Below are positions 22,236 to 33,654 of a stretch of DNA of 64,000 nucleotides, one piece after another (position 1 is the first letter of the stretch; each line of letters begins with the position of its first letter). Location of the stretch: the NCBI RefSeq assembly GCF_017591425.1, contig NW_024466399.1:620001-684000 (forward strand). Reading direction: 5' to 3'. The stretch comes from Ochotona curzoniae. Taxonomy: Eukaryota; Chordata; Mammalia; Lagomorpha; Ochotonidae. Position numbers and translations under genes: made by a program. The notes below the pieces were generated by a model, which did not search any database, was not told the DNA's origin, and saw only the letters and a list, made by a program, of their open reading frames with translations.

Positions 22236-22567
22236 TTTTTTTTTAATTAGGTGGACCCATAAATTTGAGTTCTGTGTTCTAGGTTGCAAGTGCAGTTCAT
22301 TTTTGTGCTTTATTTTGGTCGTTTTCTAGTGGAAAAATGCTGTTGTATAGGTTAGTGGTGCAGGCTTTTTACGCTTGGATCATGGTGCAGTAGACACCTC
22401 GTAATTTGGGATTCTCCTAGTTCAGTAGAAGTGGCACGAGGGTCGCCATGCTCTCCTGCACAGTATGCCACGGTTAGAGCAGACGGGTTGTGGCGACAGC
22501 TGGGTTACAGAGTTCAGAACATACTACTCTTTTTTTTTGCATATTTTGGGATGTAATGTGTTTTGGA

Positions 22568-22826
22568 AGGTGTATTTATTTGAAAATCAGTTACAGGGAG
22601 CCGGAGAGGCCCATATTCCCTTGTGTAGGCTCATTCCCCAGGGATGGACCAGGCCAGAGCAGGAACCAGGGGCTGCATCCAGGTCTCCCACAGGGCACCC
22701 CATCCCCGACCCTTGACCATCTTCTGCTGCTCTGCCCGTGCAATAGCAGGGAGCTGGATGGCAAGTGGGGCAGTCACTGCTGAACTGGTACCTCTGTGGA
22801 CGTTATTATGCCATACCACCAGCTCC
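22568..22826 (-). mobile_element. Old C SINE
   Basis: TATTTATTTGAAAATCAG, CAATAGCAGGGAGCTGGATG and a head at CATACCACCAGCTCC are present. It is diverged and shortened. Confidence 0.75.
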
Positions 22827-22972
22827 TGTATTGACTACTTTTTTCCCCTAACACTCCTAGTAGATTTGAAGATTAGATTTGGTTTTGTAAGTTTGTAAAT
22901 TGGCCTAGATGTTTATATATCGTTAAGTGTTTATGATTCTGATTTTTAAAGCTAATGTTAAAATTATAATGT

Positions 22973-23272
22973 CTATTTATTTTATTGGAGAGTCAGATTT
23001 ACAGGGAGGAGAGACATAGAGAAAGATCATCTGTGCGTTGGTTCACTCCCCAAGTGGCCACAATGGCCGGAGCTGAACCAATCTGAAGCCGGGAGGAATT
23101 TCTAAAGGGTTTACCACTTGGGTGTAGGGTCCCAAGGCTATGGGCGTTCCTCGACTGATTTCCCAGGCCACAAGCAAGGGAGCTAGATGGGAAGCAGCTG
23201 GGACATGAACTGGCGCCTGTATGGGATCCTGGTGCATGCAAGACAAGGACCTTCGCCACTAGGCTACCACAC
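22973..23272 (-). mobile_element. C SINE with clear target duplication
   Basis: A 13-bp AAAATTATAATGT flanks the element at 22960-22972 and 23273-23285. The body runs from the TTTATTTTATTGGA tail to the head CTAGGCTACCACAC. Confidence 0.95.
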
Positions 23273-23439
23273 AAAATTATAATGTTTTGAAAATATAAAT
23301 TTAGTAGAATTAGAATTTTTACAACTTCTTAGAAAGTTGGAAAAGATTCATTGTTGCTGTTGCAGTATACTTTACATTAAAAATTTATTTTTTTAAATTT
23401 GAAATGCAGATTTTTTTTTTGATAGAAGAGCAGGAGATA

Positions 23440-23532
23440 CACAAATGCAGTAGCCTGAACACTATCCCAGGGTCCATATGGGATTATGCTATGGCCCAAG
23501 GAGTAGTCTGGTACACCACTGTGCTGGGCCCT
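23440..23532 (-). mobile_element. C SINE head fragment
   Basis: GGTCCATATGGGAT and CACCACTGTGCTGGGCCC are the antisense head. The central body is deleted, with only a poly-T at 23410-23420 left of the tail side. Confidence 0.55.
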
Positions 23533-23544
23533 AAGCTTGTTTCT

Positions 23545-23801
23545 TTTTCAAGATTTATTTGTGTAGTTATGGGGAGGGAGAGGAGATATGTTCTGTCTGT
23601 CGTTCATTTCTCCAAGATGGCTGCAGTGGGCCGTGTTGAGCCAGGAAGGTCTTCTCTCACTTGGGCGGCCGAGGTCACGTGGTGGTGCCATCTTGTGCCT
23701 TTCCCTGGCAGGGAGTAGCAGGGAGAGGTGCAGCAGCTGGGACACAAGCTGGCATCCATGTGGGAGGCTGGCAGCACAGCTGCTGTGCCACAGCCCCATC
23801 A
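23545..23801 (-). mobile_element. Old C SINE
   Basis: TTCAAGATTTATTTGTG, TCCAAGATGGCTGCAGTGG and GCATCCATGTGGGAGGCTGG lead to a head at TGTGCCACAGCCCC. Confidence 0.75.
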
Positions 23802-24540
23802 GCTTCCCTCTAGGCACGCATTTAGACTGGCCATTGTGAATAGAATTACAGACACACTTGTTTATAATGTTTTGAATGTAAGTATGTATTTCCCAGTTTT
23901 GTTTAGAGCACTGTTTATCTAGGTCATAGTCACCAAGATAATACCTTGTCTGGATTTAACACTGTAAATACTATGAAACTAAAATTTTGGATTTTGTTAT
24001 TTTTTTTTTTGAAACCCTTCCTTCTTATTATGTTGAAGTTATTTTATATTCATTCTATTTAAACAATCATGTGGTCAGGTAGGGAGTAATAATATTAAAA
24101 TATGGAGCTGTGCACCTCCCAGAATGAGTCCGTGTCAAAATCAAAGTACTGGTAGAGACCATTTATTCCACATTTCGACACCCACTGGATTTGCTTGCAG
24201 TCGGCCAGAAAGGATATGTTTTGTTTAGTGGGCTGATCATTTTTTGTCTTGTAGGTTGGAAGAACATTTTAGTGAGGCTTTTGATGCTGTATCCAGAACA
24301 CTAATTGGGAAATTGCTAAATTATTGGTTATGCTCAGTAATTGTAAGATTAATGAGATGTGATTCCAGATCTCTAGAACTAAGTAAAAGTTCGAGTGAAG
24401 TTTTAGATTAAATGAGATTTTTATTTATTTATTTTTCTTTTCCTTTCCTTTTAGTTATTCTGAGTTATTTTCATTGTTTCTGACCCTAACCTGGTAAAGA
24501 TTGAGGATCCCTAAACTGAAAATTTGAAATCCAAAATGAA
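23802..24540. other. 5' intron, largely unique
   Basis: AT-rich. A short stretch at 24490-24540 (GAGGATCCCTAAACTGAAAA) resembles an old interspersed repeat interrupted by the SINEs that follow; I cannot name it. Confidence 0.4.
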
Positions 24541-24542
24541 AA

Positions 24543-24877
24543 CTTTTTTTAAAGATTTATTTATTTATTTATTGGAAAGTCAGATATACAGAGAGGAGGA
24601 GAAACAGAGAGGAAGATCTTCCATCCGATGATTCACTCCCCAAGTGAGCGCAATGGTCAATGCTATGCCGATCTGAAGCCAGGATCCAGGAACAACTTCT
24701 GGGTCTCCCACACGGTGCAGGGTCCCAAAGCTTTGGGCCATCCTCTACTGCTTTCCCGGGCCACAAGCAGGGATCTGGATGGGAAGTGGAGCAGCCGGGA
24801 TTAGAATTGGCGCCCATATGGGATCCAGGTGCCTCCAAGGTGAGGACTTTAGTCGCTAGGCCCACGGTGCTGGGCCC
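24543..24877 (-). mobile_element. C SINE, full length
   Basis: Tail AAAGATTTATTTATTTATTT, complete body, head CCACGGTGCTGGGCCC. Divergence from the window's consensus is low. Confidence 0.93.
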
Positions 24878-25191
24878 TGTTTTTTTTTTTTTTTTTAAAG
24901 ATTTATTTATTTTTATTGGAAAGGCAGATGTACAGAGAGGAGAGACAGAGATGGTTCACTGCCCAAGCAGCCCCAGTGGCTGGAGCTGAGCCAATCCAAA
25001 ACCAGGAGCCTTTTCCAGATCTCCCACACGGGTGCAGGGTCCCAAGGCTTTGTGCCGTCCTCCACTGCTTTCCCAGGCCACAAGCAGGGAGCTGGAAGGA
25101 AAGTGGAGCTGACAGGATTAGAACCGATGCCCATATGGGATCCTGGTGCGTTCAAGGGATCCATTAACCACTACACTATTGCGCCAGGCCC
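24878..25191 (-). mobile_element. C SINE, full length, abutting its neighbour
   Basis: A run of about 17 T and then AAAGATTTATTTATTTTTAT follow directly on the previous element's head. The head ends ATTGCGCCAGGCCC at 25191. This is a head-to-tail pair of independent insertions. Confidence 0.93.
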
Positions 25192-25201
25192 ATAAAACTC
25201 T

Positions 25202-25335
25202 TTTAGACACAGTTTATTTGAAATGTAGAGTGATGGAGAACTAGAGAAAGGAGAGATTCTTACTGCTGGTTCATTCCCCGGATGACCAGGACTAAGTCAG
25301 GCAAAGCTGGAATCCTCAGCTCCATCCTGTCTAAT
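25202..25335 (-). mobile_element. Degraded C SINE tail-side fragment
   Basis: GTTTATTTGAAATGTAGAGT and GCTGGTTCATTCCCCGGATG are recognisable; the head half is missing. Confidence 0.5.
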
Positions 25336-25401
25336 AAATATGTGGTGGGTAAGGGTCCACCACAAAATAACAAAATGTAAAGTTTAGGATAATTGAAACA
25401 T

Positions 25402-25680
25402 ACATTTATTTATTTGTATTTGAAAGGCACATTTCTATAGAGAGAAACAGACAGTGAGGTCTTGGATCTTGCCCGGTCACCCCCCAAGATGGCCACAGCG
25501 GCCAAGCTGAGCTGTTCCAAAACTGGGAGCCAGGAGCCTCTTGTGGCCTCCCACTGGTGCAGGGCCAGTGACTGGAGCTGAGCACTGCACTGGGAGTGCA
25601 GCAGCCGGGCGACATACACACTGGCATTAGAAGGGATGCAGGTGTCAGCATTGTGAGGCACACCGCAACACTGGCCCCAG
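25402..25680 (-). mobile_element. Old C SINE
   Basis: ATTTATTTATTTGTATTTGA, AAGATGGCCACAGCGGCCA and CACTGGCATTAGAAGGGATG precede a head at ACACTGGCCCC. The middle is shortened. Confidence 0.8.
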
Positions 25681-25989
25681 CAACAATACATTTATTTTAA
25701 CAGTTTCATTTGAATATAATTTACATGCACAAGACTCTTATTTTGGATACAAAACAAAGACTAAACAAATACGGAAACAAAACATTTGAGCTGATATTCA
25801 AAATTGTAAAACAAAAACTGGTTCTTACACTTTCCCATTGTTTTATTTTGTGTTTTACTTGTGTACAGTTGCCATCATCAGTTGACATTTGATAAGTTTG
25901 ACACTCCTTAATCCCTTCTCTAATCCATGCATGTAAAAGTGTTCAGCTGATTGAGTCGTAATGGTTAGTTCATTAGCCTCATTCTGTTT

Positions 25990-26110
25990 TATAGGAGGCA
26001 GCTCGGTAAAATGAAAGGGATGTGGATTCTAGGTACAAACTTTGGGCCTGCCACTAGGCAGCTGTGTGCTGTAGCACCCTGGTTTGATCAAACAACTCAT
26101 TCGCTTGCAA
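25990..26110 (+). mobile_element. Probable MIR fragment
   Basis: GGATTCTAGGTACAAACTTTGG, GCCACTAGGCAGCTGTGTG and a later CTCATTCGC resemble the ancient tRNA-derived MIR core. It is short and diverged. Flanking 25690-25985 shows nothing else. Confidence 0.45.
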
Positions 26111-26361
26111 CATGGGATAGTGTATTTAAGCACTGTTACATTGTTCAGGGTAGTTGTCATTAGAGTGATTTTAAACATGTGATGTGAGCGGTATAGATAC
26201 GATCCTGTTGGATGTAATGGAATTCAAAGAAAAAAGTAGAATTCAAAGCATTGAAGGATTGAATAAAAGGCATAACTGGATTAACACTTACAGAATAAGT
26301 TTTACTTCAAACCCATTTAAAAGAAAAAAAATTAATATTTTTAAAAGGTTTATGTACTTAT

Positions 26362-26630
26362 GGATTCGACATGATGGCTCAGTGTGTTGGCCAGGATCCC
26401 ATATGGGCGATGGTTTTAATCCCGGTAGCTCCACTTCCCATCCACCTCCCTGCTTGTGGCCTGGGAAAGCAGTGGAGGACGGCCCAAAGCCTTGGGACCC
26501 TGCACTCTGAGAGTCCCAGAAGAAGCTCCTTGGTTCGGATTGGCTCAGCTCCAGCCTCTGGGTCACTCTCTCTGTCTCTTCTGTAAATCTGTTTTTCCAA
26601 TGAAAGTAAATAAATCTTGGGGAAAAAGAA
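26362..26630 (+). mobile_element. C SINE, slightly shortened
   Basis: GGATCCCATATGGGCGATGG, CTGCTTGTGGCCTGGGAAAG and the tail CCAATGAAAGTAAATAAATC are present. About 60 bases are missing between the LTGGTTC-like region and the CT tract compared with full copies. Confidence 0.88.
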
Positions 26631-26639
26631 AAAGGCTTA

Positions 26640-26873
26640 TGTACGTATTTAAAAGGTTCATTCCCCAAATGGCTGCAATAGTTGGAGCTGGGCCAGTCTG
26701 AAACCAGGATCCAGGAGCCTTTTCTGCATTTCCCGCATGGGCCTTTTCTGCATCAGCCTGGCACGTTAGCAGGGAGCTGGATGGAAGTGGAGAAGCCAAA
26801 AATCTAACTGGCGCCCACATGGGATGCTGACGCTGCTGGCGGAGGCTTTGCTCGTAACACCACAGCGCTGGTC
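26640..26873 (-). mobile_element. Old C SINE, internally shortened
   Basis: GGTTCATTCCCCAAATGGCT, GTTAGCAGGGAGCTGGATGG and GGCGCCCACATGGGATGCTG end at CACAGCGCTGGTCCC. Confidence 0.75.
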
Positions 26874-27004
26874 CCTGAAGGAACTAAAAAATATTTACTA
26901 GATAATTAAAACCTGCAAATAATAGTGTAGTCTGTTTACTTATGAAATTTGTCTATTAAGGCAGAAAGCATTTTCTTTGGTACACTCTATTCCCTGTGGT
27001 TTTT

Positions 27005-27341
27005 TTTTTTTTTAAAGATTTATTTTTTTTATTATTTTTTCATTGGAAAGGCGGATATACAGAGAGGAGAGACAGAGAGGAAGATCTTCCGTCCGATGAT
27101 TCACTCCCCAAGTGAGCGCAACGGGCCGATACTATGCCGATCCGAAGCCAGGAGCCTCTTCCGGGTCTCCCACACGGGTGCAGGTTCCCAAAGCTTTGGG
27201 CCGTCCTCGACTGCTTTCCCAGGCCACAAGCAGGGAGCTGGAAGGGAAGCAGGGCTGCCGGGATTAGAACTGGCGCCCATATGGGATCCCGGGGGTGCAA
27301 GGCGAGGACCTTTAACCACTTGCGCCACCGCGCCGGGCCCA
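27005..27341 (-). mobile_element. Young full-length C SINE
   Basis: A perfect 16-bp duplication, ATTCCCTGTGGTTTTT, lies at 26989-27004 and 27342-27357. The body is almost identical to the copies at 2507 and 31485, marking the youngest subfamily in the window. Confidence 0.96.
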
Positions 27342-27357
27342 ATTCCCTGTGGTTTTT

Positions 27358-27765
27358 GAAAGCATTAAGCCAGATGTGAGGAACATATCTAAGGAAAAAT
27401 TGGTGTTAAACATTGTCATAGACTTTTAGTTCTTGATCAGATTGATCTATATTTGGCAATAATGTGAATTAGAGAAAGAGATTCCTGATACCTGAATTCT
27501 AGCATTTTTGAATCTGTGGTTTCATTTGTTTATTGATACGGTGTTATTGTTTCTTTAGGTTAGATGAGGTCTAATCATGGAGCATTTGAAGTCATATAAA
27601 GAAGGTAACGTTTTTAGCCCTCTATTCCATCATGTTTAAATGTTGGGAACATTTGTGATCAAAACCGTAAATGTTTGGATACAAGTCATGTGAATAAATG
27701 AATGCTTTGACGGTTTGCTTCCAAATTAATATATGCAGTAGAAGTTCATTTGTGTTGTATTTTTT
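27358..27765. other. 5' intron, nothing recognised
   Basis: Unique AT-rich DNA without repeat landmarks. Confidence 0.5.
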
Positions 27766-27767
27766 TA

Positions 27768-28080
27768 AAAAATTATTTATTTTAAAGGCAGAGTTATATA
27801 GAAAAGGGGCGTAGGGGAGGAAGAGAGAAATATCTTCGCTCTGTGGGCTTGCTGCTCAAATGGCCACAATGGCCAGAGTTGGACCAGGCTGAAACTAGGA
27901 GCCTGAGACTCCACTCGGGTCTCCCATGTGGGTGACAGAGGTTCAGGAATGTGGGTCATCTTCTGCTTTTTTTGGGTGCAATAGTAGGGAGCTGGATCGA
28001 AAATGGAGTATCTGGGGCTTGAACCTGGTTCTCTTCTGAGGGCTGCTGGGAGGGGATTACAGCCTGTGGCTTAACATGCT
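27768..28080 (-). mobile_element. Old C SINE
   Basis: AAAATTATTTATTTTAAAGG, GGCCACAATGGCCAGAGTTG, AGGGAGCTGGATCGAAAATG and a degraded head TGGCTTAACATGC. Confidence 0.78.
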
Positions 28081-28119
28081 ATGCATGCAGTGCTCGCCCT
28101 ATGTTGTAGTTTCTTTTTT

Positions 28120-28770
28120 CTTTTCTTTCTTTTTTTTTTTTTTAAGATTTATTTTTATAGCCTGGTGTGGTATCCCATCGGCTAAAGTCTTTGCCTTGAC
28201 TGCTGGGATCCCATATGGGCACCGGTTCTCATCCAAGCAGCCCCACTTCCCATCCAGCTCCCTGCTTGTGGCCTGGGAAGGCAGTCGAGGACGGCCCAAA
28301 GCCTTGGGACCCTGCAACTGTGTGGGAGACCCAGAAGAGGCTCTGGGTTGTTGGCTTCAGATTGGCTCAGCTCCAGCCGTTGCAGCCACTTGGGGAGTGA
28401 ATCATGAGATGGAAGATCTTTCTCTCTGTCTCTCCTCCTCTATGTGTATCTGACTTTGCAATAAAAATAAGTAAATCTTAAAAAAAAAAAAGTTTCCTTT
28501 TTATTTGAAAGGCAGATTTGCAGAGGAAAGGAGAGATCAAAATTGTTTATCCGCAGCTTCACTCTTCAAATGACCGCAGCAGCTTGAACTCATCCTTGCA
28601 GCTGGAGCCTCCTTGGTGCTGCTTAAATGGGTGCAGGGCCCCAAGGCTTTGGTGCATCTACTGTTTTTCCAGGCCATAGGCAGGGAGCTGGATGGGAAGT
28701 GGGGCAGCGGGGACATGAACTAGTGCCCCTATGGGATCTGGTGCTTGGAAGGGGAGGATTGGCCAGTTGA
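28120..28770 (-). mobile_element. C SINE split by an opposite-strand SINE
   Basis: The tail side (poly-T, TTAAGATTTATTTTTAT, 28120-28157) and the body (CTTTTTATTTGAAAGGCAGA to about 28770) are separated by the plus-strand element at 28158-28492, which landed in the A-rich tail. Confidence 0.8.
28158..28492 (+). mobile_element. C SINE nested in another SINE's tail
   Basis: It is complete from head (GCCTGGTGTGGTATCCCATC) to tail (GCAATAAAAATAAGTAAATC). It lies opposite to its host element, so the transcript could fold into a SINE hairpin. Confidence 0.92.
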
Positions 28771-28774
28771 GGTC

Positions 28775-30370
28775 TCCTGTATTGAAGAAGGAAGCGTGGG
28801 CTTATTTTTTAGCCCTTTTTTGGTGTTAGTCGTGGGATGGAGGTTAGGGCATAGCGGGGCTAGGATTGTATTACTAAATTAATAGAGAAATGGAGATTAT
28901 AGTACAGAGATATTTAGGTCATTTCCTATGCTATTTTCTGTCTTATTATGGGGGAGACAAAGACTCGTGGTGAAGTGTTTGTGCCTTGGAATACAGGAAA
29001 GGAAATACTGAACTGGAATGAATTTAAAACCATCCAGAAAGGAGGCTCTTTCCCTTTGCTTATTAGGGAAAGATATTCAGTATATTTGTGCTTACTAGGA
29101 GTTCGACGTTTAGGGAATGGGGTGAGAGGTGGTAAGAATAAGGATCTTTAGCATCTTGGAACATGTAGTCTAATGGGGGATAACAAACAGAATTACCATT
29201 GGAGAAGTGCTTTTGCGGCTCTGTGGATGCTGATGCGAGAACAGGAGACCTAATTTAGATCAGGAACTGTGGGTTAGTAGAGGGTTTGGCATAGAATAAT
29301 CTTTGAGACGAAGCTTGATGCTTGCGAAGAATCGTGAGACAGGACGAGGTTTGAGTTTTCCAAGAACCAGGAAGGTGGGTAAGGAATAGTGCTGAAAGTG
29401 AGCCTGGATCTCGGGCAGTAATCATGCGTGTGGAGGGCGAGGGAAGATCATGTTTTCTTTTTCTAGTGAGATTAGAAAACCAGCTGTGCTAACCAGAGTG
29501 CTGTAGTCTGAGTGCTGTTTTCTGGTTTCGTTGTTTGGAACAGCTTTAGATGTGGGCTGTGTTAGCTCACGTGATTAATGCAGAGGGCGCTGGTGTGGCT
29601 GTCTGGGCTAGCAGGCTGTCAGTGATGGCTCAGGGTGGAGTTTCCAGATCCGTTTGGGAAGTAGGCTGCGATTTGGAGTAGGTGGGCTGGCTGTTGGTTA
29701 AAAAGGGACCAATTTCAGATTACTGGTATGAGTAACGACATAACTTTTCACATAACTTTTCGCAATGGCAAAAATGGAAGGAACAAATTAGAATTAGTTC
29801 TAGAGAGTTGAGAATTGGAGTTTGGAAACAAGTGAAATAAATTAAGGCGTTTGTATATCTAAGGCATTATTTAAACCCATGGGAATAAATGAAAATTACT
29901 GGAACATACCATGTGCTTAGCTTTGGGTCTTCCGGGAGAGAAGAGATTATGCATAGAAAATCTTAGGTCCTGGTGGTCTGAGTGACCAGATAGGCTGATG
30001 ATATCAAGACTAGATTTGTAGTAGTTGATCCCTGTCATCTTCTACAGCCAGAGGAGTAAGGCTTCAGATATCTGATAAATAAGGTTTAAAAGAGATTGTG
30101 AGGCTACATTGTGTATAAAACGGGGACATGATTTGTTACGGTGTCGTTGTCTCCCATTGATTCACTGGTCCTTTTCTCTCACTTCGCTGAAGCTCTCTAA
30201 ATCCTTAGGCTTTTCCATGAATATCCTTCTGTGTTTCTACTTAAGATATGAGACAGTGCAATTATGGATGTCTAGAAATGCTTTTGCTTGGTTAAAGAAA
30301 TATTTTTTGAATTGCTCTCCACAGTGTTTTACACCAGTTCAATCTGGGATTCTTAGTACTTAGGGTGTTG
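28775..30370. other. 5' intron, longest repeat-poor stretch
   Basis: About 1.6 kb with no C SINE, LINE or tandem repeat that I can see. It might hold conserved regulatory sequence, but nothing in the bases alone shows it. Confidence 0.5.
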
Positions 30371-30374
30371 TTAA

Positions 30375-30460
30375 ACTTTTTTTATTAAAAAAAAAAAAAC
30401 ATTTACTTATTTAAAGACAGAGCGGTAGGGTGAGGAAGAGACAGAACTCTACGGTGCCCG
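30375..30460 (-). mobile_element. C SINE tail-side remnant
   Basis: Poly-A then CATTTACTTATTTAAAGACA and GAAGAGACAGAACTCTACGG. The following 30460-30850 is GC-rich and unclassified. Confidence 0.5.
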
Positions 30461-30948
30461 GGCCAGGCCTGGCCTCAGGTGTGCGGGGTGTTGGTGGGGA
30501 CGCAGGTGTTAGGGCTGTGCTGTGCTGCCTGCTGGTGTAGTAGCAGGAACCCTGGATGGACTGGAGCGCAGTCATGTCGGGTAGAACCCAGCCTGCTGTG
30601 TGACAAAGGCCTGTCCGTCGCAGACCTCAGATCCTTGTCAGTATTAACAGGAAGGTGAGAGCTCTGATGGAGCAAGAGTTGACTTGTGCATTCCGCGTTA
30701 AGGTGCCTGGGCTCTGTTGTTCCTGCCCCTGCTTCCTGCTGCCAGCTTCCTGCTCCGATGCAGACTGTGGCAGCCTGACCAGCCATTTCCCACCACCCAC
30801 CATGAAGACTGCTCTGGAGCCCTGGCCTGGGTGGGAGCATTTGGAGAGGTTTGCCAGCAGCTAGGAACACTCACTTTCCCTATTTGTCTCTTGATCTCTT
30901 AGCTTTCTTAGCTGTTTTGTATGTTAAAGAGCCATTTGAATTATTTGA

Positions 30949-31290
30949 TTTTTTTTTAAAGATTTGTTTATATTATTTTTATTGGAAAGGCGCATATACA
31001 GAGAGGAGAGACAGAGAGGAAGATCTTCCGTCCGATGATTCACTCCCCAAGTGAGTGCAATGGTCAATGTTAATGCCGATCCGAAGCCAGGAGCCTCTTT
31101 TATTAGGTCTCCCACGCGGGTGCAGGGTCCCAAAGCTTTGGGCCATCCTGGACTTCTTTCCCGGGCCACAGGCAGGGAGCTGGATGGGAAGTGGGGCTGC
31201 CGGGATTAGAACCGGCGCCCATATGGGATCGGGATCGAGGCGCCCATATGGGATTGAGGACCTTAACCACTGTGCCATCGCGCTGGGTCC
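30949..31290 (-). mobile_element. Young C SINE with internal duplication
   Basis: The target duplication GAATTATTTGA is at 30938-30948 and 31291-31301. Within the head, GGCGCCCATATGGGAT occurs twice, at 31214-31229 and 31239-31254, a 25-bp tandem duplication that sister copies lack. Confidence 0.95.
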
Positions 31291-31484
31291 GAATTATTTG
31301 AATTTAATTGTTAACTAGTTTATTTTTTGTTGCTGGCGTTTGTTATGTTAAGCTTTGTGGATACTCTTGCCTCCACCTGTTGGGATAGGAGTTACATACG
31401 TTTTGTAGTATTTTGATTGTGGTATTGTGAATTATGTATTTGGCTCCTGTTTCTTGGTATATAGTCCTTAAAACCCTTGTGGTC

Positions 31485-31819
31485 GGGGCCCGGCGCGGTG
31501 GCGCAAGTGGTTAAAGGTCCTCGCCTTGCACACCCGGGATCCCATATGGGCGCCGGTTCTAATCCCGGCAGCCCCGCTTCCCTTCCAGCTCCCTGCCAGT
31601 GGCCCGGGAAAGCAGTCGAGGATGGCCCAAAGCTTTGGGACCCTGCACCCGCGTGGGAGACCCGGAAGAGGCTCCTGGCTTCGGATCGGCGCAGTATCGA
31701 CCCGTTGCGCTCACTTGGGGAGTGAATCATCGGACGGAAGAACTTCCTCTCTGTCTCTCCTCTCTGTATATCCGCCTTTCCAATGAAAAAATAATAAAAA
31801 TAAATCTTTAAAAAAAAAA
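31485..31819 (+). mobile_element. Reference-quality young C SINE
   Basis: A 15-bp duplication, AAAACCCTTGTGGTC, flanks it at 31470-31484 and 31820-31834. An A box (TGGCGCAAGTGG, 31499-31510) and B box (GGTTCTAATCC, 31555-31565) are intact, so its internal RNA polymerase III promoter may still work. It ends in (A)n after AATAAATCTTT. It lies in the sense direction of ZMYM2. Confidence 0.97.
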
Positions 31820-31834
31820 AAAACCCTTGTGGTC

Positions 31835-32394
31835 TCCAACCTTCTTGTGTGCTTAAGTCGATTGCTTCTAATAGCTTTGGGAAAGGCCTAGACAGAATCG
31901 GAGGACTGGGACTTTTCAACTCCTTCTCCAAACTGGCAGTGGCTAAGCTGACCGGCAGCAGTCAGTGATTTAATGAGCTATATGCACAGAATGATGCTTC
32001 TGGAAAGCCCTGTCACCATGGGGTTTGGAGTGGTCTTTCAAAGGGGATGTGAAATCTGGCTGCATGTATGTATTTGATTATTGTGTCAGTGTGTTTCCCT
32101 GAGCTCTGTGAGTATGAGGTTTGTGAGGACCGTGATTTACAGCTAGTCTGTCAGAAACACAGAGCCATTTGTAGCTTATGATTGGCATCTGAATTGGGAA
32201 GAGGATCTTGGGACTAGGCCTTCAGCCTGGCCCTCTCCAGGCAGACCATGGCAGGGGACTTGGAGGACACCAAATGGGTGCCAGCTGCGCCATGGATTGT
32301 GCGCTGTGTGTGGTGTTTCCTCCATAGAGTTGTCTTCAGTTCCTCTTTAAAAGAATTCTGGTGTAATATAAATAACTTAACATGTATTATTTGT
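31835..32394. other. 5' intron, unique sequence
   Basis: No repeat or ORF is supported. Confidence 0.5.
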
Positions 32395-32395
32395 T

Positions 32396-32905
32396 AAAGA
32401 TTTATTTTTTTAAATGCAAAGAAAGGAGGAAAGACAGACCCTTCTGTCCTCTGGCTCATTCCCCAAATGAGTAAAAGTGGCCAGAGCTGGGCCAGTCCGA
32501 GGCTACAGAGAGAAGGATCTTCCAACTGCTGCTTCACTCCGCAAGTGGCCACAGCAGCCTGTTCTGAGGCGATCCAAAGCCAGGAGCTTTTTCTGGGTCT
32601 CCCATGTGGGTGAAGGGTCCCAATGCTCTGGGCCATCCTTGACTGCTTTCCCAGGCCACAAGCAGGGAGGTGGATGGGAAGTGGAGCTGCCGAGATTAGA
32701 ACTGTCGCCCATATGGGATCCTGGCATGTTCAGGGCGAGGACTTAAGCCACTAGGCCCTGGCGCTGGACCTGATTTACTGCTTTCCAGGTGCATTACAGT
32801 GTAACTGGATTGAAAGTAGAGCATCTAAGATTTGAACTAGCTCCTATATGGAATGCTGGAGTTACAGGTAGAAGCTTCAGGTAGTATGGCCACAATGCTG
32901 GCCTC
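32396..32905 (-). mobile_element. Old C SINE split by a younger one
   Basis: The tail part is 32396-32500 (GATTTATTTTTTTAAATGCA). The head part is 32771-32905 (TTTCCAGGTGCATTACAGTG to CACAATGCTGGCC). The inner element lies between. Confidence 0.75.
32501..32770 (-). mobile_element. C SINE nested in an older SINE, tail-less
   Basis: It starts abruptly at CTACAGAGAGAAGGATCTTC and ends CTGGCGCTGGACCTG. The A-rich tail is missing, so the junction may be recombination between two SINEs rather than a simple insertion. Confidence 0.75.
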
Positions 32906-32931
32906 CAAATTTGCCATTTAGATTTTTTGGG

Positions 32932-33565
32932 TTTTAAAGATTTATATTTTATTTGAAAGGCACATTTTAAAAAATATTTATTTATTTTTATTGCAAAGTC
33001 AGATATACAGAGAGGAGGAGAGACAGAGAGGAAGATTTTCTGTCCATTGATTCACTCCCCAAGTGAGCACAGTGGTTGGAGCTGAGCTAATCTGAAGCCG
33101 TGATCCAGTAGTTTCTTTCATGTCTCCCACACGGGAGCAGGGTCCCAAGGCTTTGGGCCATCCTCGACTGCTTTCCCAGGTCACAAGCAGGGAGCTGGAT
33201 GGGAAGCAGGGCAGCTGGGATTAGAACCGGTGCTCATGGGATCCAGGTATGTTCCAGACAAGGACTTTAGCCACTAGGCTATCACACTGGACCTGGAAGA
33301 CCCATTTTTACTGAGAGATCTTCCATCTGCTGGTTTACTCCCTGAGTAGCTGCAGTGGCCAGAGCTGAGCCAATCTAAAGTCAGGAGCCTCTTCTGGGTC
33401 TCCTATTTGGGTACAGGAGCCCAAGGGCTTGAGCCCTCCTGCTGCCTTCCTAGACCACAAGCAGGGAGCTGATTGGGAAGTAGAGCAGCCAGGACACTTC
33501 TGCTCGTGGGACGCTGGCGCTGCTGGCGGTGAATTAGCTTGTCATACCACCATGCCAGCTCCACT
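32932..33565 (-). mobile_element. Old C SINE split by a younger one
   Basis: The tail side is at 32932-32968 (TAAAGATTTATATTTTATTT). The remainder is at 33300-33565 (ATCTTCCATCTGCTGGTTTA to CACCATGCCAGCTCC). Confidence 0.75.
32969..33293 (-). mobile_element. C SINE nested in an older SINE
   Basis: It has a complete body with its own tail (AAAATATTTATTTATTTTTA) and head (GGCTATCACACTGGACC). It is inserted right after the host's GGCACATTTT. Confidence 0.88.
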
Positions 33566-33654
33566 TTTCTATTTGTAACGTTTTGCAAATATCACCAGTT
33601 TTGCGTATATCACCAGTATGTTTCCCGTTTTATCCTTGTAAAAGGAGTCTCTTT

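Noticed and set aside
26949..27359. A 136-codon ORF across a young SINE, and similar ORFs in other SINEs
   Set aside because: The same peptide fragments recur wherever a C SINE lies, in all frames. They are repeat translations.
31499..31565. tRNA gene call at the SINE head (A and B boxes)
   Set aside because: No cloverleaf or anticodon arm can be formed convincingly. The boxes belong to the tRNA-derived SINE promoter, and dozens of such heads occur.
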